DNA from: Synechococcus sp. UW140
Lineage (GTDB): Bacteria; Cyanobacteriota; Cyanobacteriia; PCC-6307; Cyanobiaceae
Reading direction: 5' to 3'
Assembly (NCBI GenBank): GCA_945878795.1
Contig: CAMDWF010000030.1
Coordinates: 1-13,106 of the forward strand
Length of the DNA: 13,106 nt
In this document: positions 8,670-13,106 of the stretch, piece after piece
Position numbering within the stretch: position 1 is the first letter of the stretch
Layout: every line of letters begins with the position of its first letter
Notes under the pieces: generated by a model
Database searches by the model: none
Seen by the model: the letters and a program-made list of their open reading frames with translations, nothing else
What the model was told of the DNA's origin: nothing
Translations under genes and position numbers: made by a program

Positions 8670-9080
8670 GAAAGCAGGACATAAGCCGGGTTCTGTTCTC
8701 GCTGGCAAGCCAGCGGGGTGACCATCTGTCTGGGACCGCCGTTACCGACGGCCTCTAGCGGCGCACTTGAAGCGGGACGGGGAAGCTGGCCAACCGTTGT
8801 CCCTGGGCCTTGCTCCCAGCCGGGGTTTACCGAGCCGGCACCTCTCGATGCCGCTGGTGCGCTCTTACCGCACCCTTGCACCCTTGCCTGTGCACCCGGC
8901 GAGGCGAACCTCACCGGGGCCATCGGCGGTGTGTTTCTGTGGCACTGTCCTCACGGTCGCCCGCACTGGGCGTTACCCAGCAGGCCTGGCCATTGGGGAG
9001 CCCGGACTTTCCTCAACCGAGTGGTCAGCCTGCCCAAAGGCAGTCCGGCCCCCGATCGCGATCACCTCGCCTGCTTTCGC
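8670..9080 (-). ncRNA. rnpB: RNase P RNA (bacterial type A, cyanobacterial)
   Basis: This is the catalytic RNA of RNase P, which trims the 5' leaders of tRNAs. On the minus strand the conserved blocks appear in the right order: GAGGAAAGTCCGGGCTC (9014-8998), GTGCCACAGAAA (8945-8934), GGTAAGAGCGCACCAGC (8869-8853) and ACAGAACCCGGCTTATGTCC near the 3' end (from 8696). The ends are set by helix P1, where GAAAGCAGG (9078-9070) pairs with CCTGCTTTC (8678-8670), giving about 411 nt, a normal size. Ends are good to a few bases. A tandem 8-base repeat sits inside (8871-8886). A weak -10-like TTTAAG lies just upstream at 9092-9087. Confidence 0.95.
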
Positions 9081-9153
9081 AACCAGCTTAAAAGAACGGC
9101 CCTGCCCTGAAAAAAGACTCCCCAGGGGGCCAGGGTGGAATAATGGCCTTAAT

Positions 9154-9227
<74 letters not shown>

Positions 9228-9265
9228 TGATCGTGATCAATGAGGCAAGCACTCAAAGTTCAAGG

Positions 9266-10018
9266 CTATATGGGTTTTTGATCATCTAATTTCAAGCGAC
9301 GATCAGGGATTTGATGGTCTGCACCAAGGGGCGGATTGGCGATCACCTCACTCTCACTCCGCATGGTCAGCCCCTTGAAACCAAAGCCGTAAAGCAAGGC
9401 CACGGCGCCATCCCGTAACCATTGAAAGATTAATCTCTGCAAGGCTCTTTGACGCTGCTTTTCGGATTCGTTTTTGAGCTTTAAAATCTCAGTACTAAGT
9501 TGGGGCAGAATTTGTCCTTTAACGGTTGCAATCGGTATAATCAACTTGCCTTGGGGAAGATTTTGAATGCCAATTGCATTGATGCCCGCTCGCAGGGCAG
9601 TCTCGTCTTGGGCATCGCGAATCATTGCCATGCCCCGAGTGATAGTGGCTATTTTTTGCGTGGCTTGGCTATTGCCTGCCCTAATAATATTATAACTTGC
9701 CAGACCTTGTAGGGGGATGATCAGAAAAAAACCAAGCGCCACAAGGGGGGCGAATTTTCGGACCCACTTGCGATGCTTGGTAATGATTTTTGATTGAGGA
9801 TCCATCTGGTTGGCCAGAAGAATCAGAACTCCACCAATCAGGGGTAGGAACGCAATGGCCCGCAGGGAATCCAGGATCGCGGTCGCCCACCTAGGATCGC
9901 TGAAGCGTAGTGGTATTGCCGAAGTAATAAATAGAACAATATAAATTCCAATCAGCACAAGCGCCACCCTGTCCAGGGCAGACGCCAAATCATTGCGGAT
10001 GCCCCGAGATGAACCCAT
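9266..10018 (-). CDS. HpsJ-like membrane protein, probably polysaccharide/exopolymer related
   Basis: The product has 250 aa with three hydrophobic helices near the N terminus (about 18-37, 51-71 and 89-109), each pair separated by a short charged loop. A soluble stretch of about 80 residues with helical, Lys/Glu/Gln-rich character follows (ILKLKNESEKQRQRALQRL), then a fourth hydrophobic segment (about 198-217) and a polar tail. This layout, with ALDRVALVLIGIYIVLFI, PLRFSDPRW and a FLLIIPLQ segment, resembles the cyanobacterial HpsJ-like proteins tied to hormogonium polysaccharide or exosortase loci. That is recognition of pattern, not of a catalytic motif, and a generic membrane protein remains possible. 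Base composition is AT-richer than the surrounding genes, suggesting separate acquisition. The upstream region is AT-rich; no clear Shine-Dalgarno sequence is seen. Confidence 0.5.
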   Translation of the reverse strand: MGSSRGIRNDLASALDRVALVLIGIYIVLFITSAIPLRFSDPRWATAILDSLRAIAFLPLIGGVLILLANQMDPQSKIITKHRKWVRKFAPLVALGFFLIIPLQGLASYNIIRAGNSQATQKIATITRGMAMIRDAQDETALRAGINAIGIQNLPQGKLIIPIATVKGQILPQLSTEILKLKNESEKQRQRALQRLIFQWLRDGAVALLYGFGFKGLTMRSESEVIANPPLGADHQIPDRRLKLDDQKPI

Positions 10019-10179
10019 GGGAAATAGTTGAATTTTAATAAGAGCTAGTTTAGCTTAGCTGGCAGGAGCGCTAACAGCTAGCAAAGATAACGTTTCTGCG
10101 GCCATCAGTTGCCCGCAAGCCAGCAGGGCAGTCATGGCGTGAGCAAGCAGACGGGAGACCTGCCGGCTGCCGGCTGATC
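10019..10179. other. Intergenic stretch with an imperfect hairpin
   Basis: No gene is visible in these 161 bases. An imperfect inverted repeat pairs GCTAG..TTAGC (from about 10049) with GCTAA..CTAGC (to about 10082). On the minus strand it is followed by an AT-rich run, so it could weakly terminate the toxin-antitoxin transcript arriving from the right or form part of the HpsJ-like gene's upstream region. A short direct repeat of GCCGGCT lies just before the 98-bp scar. Confidence 0.3.
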
Positions 10180-10277
10180 TGGCGGCCCGCTCAAGGCCCA
10201 GGCCAGCGCCCCGCCACAAGAAACTGCTCCCTTGGTGTTGGGATCCAGGCCCGTGCGGTCGATGCTGGTGCGGTGCT
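10180..10277 (-). repeat. Chimeric scar: fragment of the Xre antitoxin joined to the tail of the RES toxin
   Basis: Positions 10180-10234 are identical over 55 bases to 11282-11336 (the end of the larger RES toxin gene plus 11 bases beyond its stop). Positions 10230-10277 are identical over 48 bases to 12232-12279 (middle of its antitoxin gene). The pieces share CCTTG at the joint. Relative order and strand match the intact pair, as if a second copy had lost the 895 bases between. The antitoxin and toxin pieces are in different frames, so it encodes nothing functional. It lies 26 bases past the stop of the smaller RES toxin gene. Confidence 0.85.
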
Positions 10278-10303
10278 GCGGCAGCGGGTGTGAGGAGCCG
10301 GGA

Positions 10304-10771
10304 TCATCCGGAGCCCTTGAGCCGCTGATCCAGCCGAAAGGGAACCTGATCGAGCAACGCCACCGTGGTGATGGCGGGATGGAGGGGGTTGAGCATCAGG
10401 TTGCGGGCCTGGGGCACCACCACCGAGGGCAGCACCAGAGCCAGCTCACCGGCTTCGCGGAGCCAGCGGCCACCGAAGGCTGCGCTGGAGCGGCTGTGGG
10501 GAATGGCATCCCAGCCCGGAGGCAGATCGCTGGGATCGGGGCGCGCGATCAGCCGGGGTTCATCAGGCACGGCATAGGAGCAGAGCAGGAGCGGAGCGGC
10601 GAACACGCCGTTCAGGTGCACCATCAGCTCCAACACGGTGATTTCCGGTGTGAGCCCCAGGTAGACGGCTGGCTGGCCGGGCGGATTCCAACGCTGCCCA
10701 TCGCGGGCGGCGCCAACACCGGAGAGATCGGCGGCATAGCGCACCTTGCTCAGCCGCCATGCCTTGATCAC
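10304..10771 (-). CDS. RES-domain toxin (probable NAD+-degrading), small type
   Basis: The 155-aa protein consists of a single RES domain, the toxin fold of Xre-RES systems. Characterised members deplete NAD+ by phosphorolysis or hydrolysis, or ADP-ribosylate a target. The three residues that name the family fit Arg27 (DGQRWNPPG), Glu48 (PEITVLELMVHLN) and Ser116 (ALVLPSVVVP). Also typical are VYLG at 37, PPGWD (84-88), the FGGRWL segment (99-104) and the final NLMLNPLHP (124-132). It begins with a GTG that overlaps the antitoxin stop by four bases (GTGA), so the pair is translationally coupled. All key residues are present, so it is probably active and needs its upstream antitoxin. The enzymatic activity is inferred from the family. 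Confidence 0.88.
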   Translation of the reverse strand: MIKAWRLSKVRYAADLSGVGAARDGQRWNPPGQPAVYLGLTPEITVLELMVHLNGVFAAPLLLCSYAVPDEPRLIARPDPSDLPPGWDAIPHSRSSAAFGGRWLREAGELALVLPSVVVPQARNLMLNPLHPAITTVALLDQVPFRLDQRLKGSG

Positions 10772-11223
10772 ACCGGTGCACCCTGCTCCATCGCCTGCAG
10801 GAGCCGCCGCACCTGGGCGGCCCCGATCGCCGTGCGGCAGTGCTGCAACGGCGCCACCTGATGCAGCAGCGGGTGGGGAGCCTTGAGCCAGGTTTCGGTG
10901 GTGGCGGGATCCTCAAACACGCCGAGCGCGAGGCCGATCGCCTCCAGCAGGCGATCCAGGCGTTCCGAAACCGCAGGTTCCAGAGGGCCTTCCTGGCGCA
11001 CACGCCGCGCCAGCGTTGCCTCCGACATCGCCAGCAGCGATTCGAGCTCGGCAAGCCGCAGATGCAGGTGTTCGCGCAGGGCGACCAACCAGCGGCTGCT
11101 CCATCCCTGCTCAATGGCCTCGAGGCGCTGCTTCTCGCTCAGCTCAGCCTGATCAACGGCGCACTGCCAGAAGGCCACGGCACGATCGGCTGGATCCAGG
11201 GCAACAGGGGAAGCAAGTACCAC
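10768..11223 (-). CDS. Xre/MbcA/ParS-type antitoxin (DUF2384) paired with the small RES toxin
   Basis: The 151-aa protein should bind and neutralise the RES toxin that follows and repress its own promoter. A helix-turn-helix-like region covers about 52-80 (HLRLAELESLLAMSEATLARRV). The C-terminal toxin-binding domain has the family spacing: a Glu/Leu-rich helix, GVFEDPATTETWLKAPHPLL (101-120), the PL-containing turn and a final helix ending in LLQAMEQGAPV. No in-frame ATG occurs near the N terminus; the first start after an in-frame upstream TGA is the GTG at 11223, which is used. A palindrome lies five bases upstream of it. It overlaps the toxin gene by four bases. Confidence 0.85.
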   Translation of the reverse strand: MVLASPVALDPADRAVAFWQCAVDQAELSEKQRLEAIEQGWSSRWLVALREHLHLRLAELESLLAMSEATLARRVRQEGPLEPAVSERLDRLLEAIGLALGVFEDPATTETWLKAPHPLLHQVAPLQHCRTAIGAAQVRRLLQAMEQGAPV

Positions 11224-11225
11224 AC

Positions 11226-11251
11226 CAAGTCATGCCGGGAAAGCATGAGTC
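11226..11251. promoter_or_regulatory. Candidate operator upstream of the antitoxin gene
   Basis: TCATGC and GCATGA form a perfect inverted repeat around a 7-base spacer (11228-11246). AGTCAT is repeated directly at 11226 and 11246, 20 bases apart, which is two helical turns. It sits immediately before the GTG start of the second Xre antitoxin, where autorepression sites of such systems are found. I could not pick out convincing -35/-10 boxes around it. Confidence 0.4.
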
Positions 11252-11281
11252 ATCAACTGAAGGCACTTTAGCTTCAGATGA

Positions 11282-11336
11282 TGGCGGCCCGCTCAAGGCC
11301 CAGGCCAGCGCCCCGCCACAAGAAACTGCTCCCTTG
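11282..11336 (-). repeat. Intact-locus copy of the first half of the chimeric scar
   Basis: These 55 bases, covering the last codons of the larger RES toxin gene, its stop and 11 bases downstream, are repeated without a mismatch at 10180-10234. Confidence 0.9.
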
Positions 11337-12054
11337 TGAACTGGGCCGTGAGGCCGCCAGCAAAGCAGATGCCGATCACACCATCGGCGCTGATCTCCAG
11401 GGACCAATCCTGGAGATCGAAGGGCGTGCTGCTGAAGGCAAAGGGAGTGAGGACCCCGACGACGGGAGCAGTCTCGGCTGAGCGGGCCGAAGGGACCTCG
11501 AAGGCCTGAATGCGGCGCTCTCGCATGGCATCACCGCAGCGCTGGCTGGCCGCGTAACTGCAGGGATCGGTGATGGCGGCCAGCGCCTCAGCGCTGAGGT
11601 GCTGCTGCAGAACCAGACAGCGTTCCGCGGCGATCGTCACCGCGAAGGCCGTTTGCTGGCGTTGGATGCGGGCTCCCAAAGGCAACGGTGAACCTTCCAA
11701 CTGCCGCAAGGCATGGAAAGCCCGTTCCGCCAGAGCCGTTTCCAGCGACCGTGCTGCATAGAACAGATGGCGCTGATGCACGCGAGCAAAGCGAGAGCCA
11801 CTCTGCAGAGGCGGGTAGCGAAACGGGGTGAGCAACAGCCGATGGGAAGGGAGGGGCCGCCCTTGCTCAGCTTGCGGCCATTCGCTGGGGATCGGCGGCT
11901 TGACGGTTTCGATCAACTGCTCCAGACGCGCCTGCTCCCGCAGACCGTCCACCAGGTCGGCGGTGCCGCTCTCGCCTTGGCGGTCGGTGATCCGATGGAC
12001 GGCCCCAGCAAGGGGGGCCAGTGGAGCCGTGCCGCAATCAGCCGCGCAGGCCAT
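11293..12054 (-). CDS. RES-domain toxin, large type
   Basis: This 253-aa protein belongs to the longer RES family class (about 220-250 aa) and is distinct from the 155-aa toxin downstream. Before the RES core there is a segment with ARLEQLIETVKPPIPSE, characteristic of this class. The core then begins LLLTPFRYPPLQSGSRFARV (Arg88), FYAARSLETALAERAF (Glu110) and EVPSARS (Ser189, matching the S-V-R motif of relatives), and ends QDWSLEISADGVIG...FTREQF. Expected activity is NAD+ degradation or ADP-ribosylation; this is inferred from the family. The frame could start at TTG 12069, but the ATG at 12054 is chosen. It overlaps the antitoxin gene by 17 bases, implying coupled translation. The gene appears intact. 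Confidence 0.83.
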   Translation of the reverse strand: MACAADCGTAPLAPLAGAVHRITDRQGESGTADLVDGLREQARLEQLIETVKPPIPSEWPQAEQGRPLPSHRLLLTPFRYPPLQSGSRFARVHQRHLFYAARSLETALAERAFHALRQLEGSPLPLGARIQRQQTAFAVTIAAERCLVLQQHLSAEALAAITDPCSYAASQRCGDAMRERRIQAFEVPSARSAETAPVVGVLTPFAFSSTPFDLQDWSLEISADGVIGICFAGGLTAQFTREQFLVAGRWPGP

Positions 12055-12412
12055 CGAGGTAGTTGGCAACGCGGTTGAGCCCTTCGATGCGCGCCAGCAG
12101 CAGCCGCGGCGGTTGCTCGCCGAGGTGGTGGTTGGGCTGCTTCATCCAGTGGAGCATCAGGGTGTGATCGCCCCCATAGAGGGCGTGCAGGCTGCGGTAC
12201 ACACGCAACAACAGCAGCGCCAGCTCCCCTTCCTTGGTGTTGGGATCCAGGCCCGTGCGGTCGATGCTGGTGCGGTGCTTGCCCACCACGGCGCTCAGTT
12301 CGTCGCGGCTGAGGCCCAGCACCTGGGCGGCCCGACCGCAGGCCTCGGCCACCAACTGGGCGTCGGTCTTGGCGAGCGGCGCCTGGGAGAGCGAGTCGAG
12401 CGAGGAAGGCAT
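12038..12412 (-). CDS. Xre/MbcA/ParS-type antitoxin paired with the large RES toxin
   Basis: The 124-aa protein has an N-terminal DNA-binding region, AQVLGLSRDELSAVVGKHRTSI (about residues 30-51). The C-terminal MbcA/ParS toxin-binding domain follows, with LLLRVYRSLHALYGGD, WMKQPNHHLGEQPPRLLL and the closing GLNRVANYLDGLRG. These parts match the two-domain plan of Xre antitoxins that cap RES toxins. The frame is open to a GTG at 12439, but that codon lies only two bases after the -10 box and would not be within the transcript, so the ATG at 12412 is chosen, giving a leader of about 23 nt. Its gene overlaps the toxin gene by 17 bases. An internal 48-base piece is duplicated in the scar at 10230-10277. 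Confidence 0.85.
   Translation of the reverse strand: MPSSLDSLSQAPLAKTDAQLVAEACGRAAQVLGLSRDELSAVVGKHRTSIDRTGLDPNTKEGELALLLLRVYRSLHALYGGDHTLMLHWMKQPNHHLGEQPPRLLLARIEGLNRVANYLDGLRG
12232..12279 (-). repeat. Intact-locus copy of the second half of the chimeric scar
   Basis: These 48 bases inside the antitoxin gene (coding HRTSIDRTGLDPNTK) are repeated without a mismatch at 10230-10277. Confidence 0.9.
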
Positions 12413-12441
12413 GCGAGGCAACGCGAAGTGCGCCTGCACGG

Positions 12442-12470
12442 ATTATCCCCCAAATTGAGCGAATACGCAA
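12442..12470 (-). promoter_or_regulatory. Sigma70-type promoter of the Xre-RES operon
   Basis: On the minus strand TTGCGT (12470-12465) and GATAAT (12447-12442) are separated by 17 bases. A start site about seven bases on, near 12435, leaves a leader of about 23 nt before the ATG at 12412. A small palindrome GTGC-AGGC-GCAC (12440-12429) covers the predicted start site and could serve repression by the antitoxin. Confidence 0.65.
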
Positions 12471-12535
12471 TCGGCGGGGCTTCCCCCTGCGAACATTGAA
12501 CCAGCCGCGTGAGCAACCAAACGAGCAGTGCTCAA

Positions 12536-12747
12536 TCACCGGTAGACGAGACGGTGCTCCTGATCGATCCGGCGCGACCAGCAAGCGGCGAGGTTTTCAC
12601 GCAAAAGTTCCGGCTTGCCGATGCCCCCAAAGGGATCACGCAGAGCCGCCTGGATCAGTTGGTTGAGCCGCCGCAGTTGCTGGCGCTCTTGGCCCTGCCA
12701 AAGGAGGTAGTCATCCCAGGCGGTTGGTGTCCAGGCCAGCCCCTCAT
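12536..12747 (-). pseudogene. yoeB: YoeB-family mRNA interferase toxin, frameshifted and C-terminally truncated
   Basis: From 12739 the minus strand encodes LAWTPTAWDDYLLWQ, then QLRRLNQLIQAALRDPF, GIGKPELL and WSRRIDQEHRLVYR before a stop at 12536. This matches YoeB, a ribosome-dependent mRNase, through residue 67 or so of about 84. The equivalents of E. coli Glu46 (GKPE) and Arg65 (EHR) remain, but the last 15 or so residues, with the catalytic His83 and Tyr84 (CRYHY), are replaced by unrelated sequence leading into the next promoter. At the start, the natural ATG-AGG (12747) is followed by two extra Gs before CTG-GCC-TGG, so that ATG cannot read the toxin frame. Two independent lesions make activity very unlikely. 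Confidence 0.8.
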
Positions 12748-12921
12748 TGAGCCGGCACCAGCCTGGCCCGGCTCGATGAGGGCAAGCTCAAGCCATTCAC
12801 CGCGCTCGGCCTGCTCCAGCGAGCGCTGCAGATGGGCGGCATTCGTGGGAGAACGGAGCAGATGCACGGTTTCCATTTTTACGGCCTGCTGCTCGGGGAT
12901 CAGCAGCCAGCCACAGGGTGC
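12748..12921 (-). pseudogene. YefM/Phd-family antitoxin, C-terminal remnant
   Basis: The frame just after the PIN remnant reads WLLIPEQQAVK, then METVHLLRSPTNAAHLQ and RSLEQAERGEWLELALIEP. This matches the second half of YefM-type antitoxins (the ...ETLYLLRSPANA.RLL.SL.. region), which bind YoeB. The DNA-binding N-terminal half, about 50 residues, is missing: an in-frame stop, which is also the stop of the PIN remnant, precedes it. The expected stop before the toxin is missing too, so the frame reads on across the toxin start. The 73-codon ATG frame from 12876 is therefore a piece of an antitoxin rather than a small intact gene. It is in the right place and order to be the partner of the broken yoeB. 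Confidence 0.65.
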
Positions 12922-13106
12922 TCATGCCTCCAGCAGGTTTTCGAGGCTTTCTCCACCAGGGAGTCGGTAGATCCCGAAGTCGCAGCGACACCCAGGAGAG
13001 AAAGCGTGGCGCTATGTCGGCCGGGATCAGATGGCAGACCTCGGTGAGAACTGGCCAAGTGGATACGAAAGCACCGTTGTGTTTTTGAAAAAAGGCCGCA
13101 CAGACG
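12922..13106 (-). pseudogene. PIN-domain toxin (VapC-like) with internal deletion and frameshift; runs off the window
   Basis: From 13105 the minus strand encodes a PIN-domain middle segment (AAFFQKHNGAF, VSTWPVLTEVCHLIP, APRFLSWV), with the Glu of TEVCHL as a metal ligand. After about residue 40 the similarity stops. In a different frame from 12984 the sequence reads DFGIYRLPGGESLENLLEA and stops at 12922, which fits the end of the same PIN family (..RRDFGIYRLPGG..). About 45-50 residues, including the central acidic ligands, are therefore missing, and the two halves are out of frame. PIN toxins are Mg2+-dependent ribonucleases; this one cannot work. The N terminus and any antitoxin lie beyond the window. 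Confidence 0.7.

Noticed and set aside
8636..8923. Upstream extension of rnc giving a 350-aa protein
   Set aside because: The added 96 codons lie within the 3' part of the RNase P RNA gene and look nothing like RNase III, so the ATG at 8635 is the start.
9110..9141. CCCC/GGGG hairpin followed by six Ts on the minus strand, upstream of rnpB
   Set aside because: The stem is only four base pairs around a two-base loop, and its position between tRNA-Arg and rnpB gives no clear gene for it to terminate.
12509..12970. A 153-codon plus-strand frame at the right end
   Set aside because: It runs antisense to the recognisable YoeB and YefM remnants and has no family resemblance of its own.

Overview
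The window is GC-rich cyanobacterial DNA, most likely from a Synechococcus/Cyanobium-type unicellular picocyanobacterium. The evidence is psaC (photosystem I), an NdhS-type SH3 subunit of the photosynthetic NDH-1 complex, a cyanobacterial transketolase and a cyanobacterial-type RNase P RNA. The core order (acpP-fabF-tkt transcribed leftward, psaC-glmS rightward, then rimM, ndhS and rnc) resembles what I recall of picocyanobacterial chromosomes.

Left edge (1-742, minus strand, visibly more AT-rich): the start of an IS1595-type transposase abuts a methyltransferase-like reading frame that breaks just where the SAM-binding glycine loop should begin. A small GtrA-type four-helix membrane protein lies upstream of it. 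Core block (936-9227): tkt with its terminator, fabF and acpP form a leftward cluster. psaC is divergent from acpP across a 164-bp spacer that holds an inverted repeat, and has its own terminator. glmS follows, then rimM (minus), ndhS (plus) overlapping the end of rnc (minus), rnpB directly upstream of rnc, and tRNA-Arg(CCT).

Right accessory block (9228-13106): an AT-richer HpsJ-like membrane-protein gene is followed by a dense toxin-antitoxin region, all on the minus strand. Read in the direction of transcription it holds a decayed PIN toxin (internal deletion), a decayed YefM/YoeB pair (antitoxin truncated at its N terminus; toxin frameshifted at its start and lacking its catalytic C terminus), an intact Xre-RES pair with a good sigma70-type promoter, and a second intact Xre-RES pair of a different RES size class. 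Last comes a 98-bp chimeric scar made of two perfect pieces (55 and 48 bp) of the first Xre-RES pair, joined at a 5-bp microhomology. The region reads as a toxin-antitoxin island with living and dead layers beside a tRNA gene. I found no CRISPR array, prophage or biosynthetic cluster.
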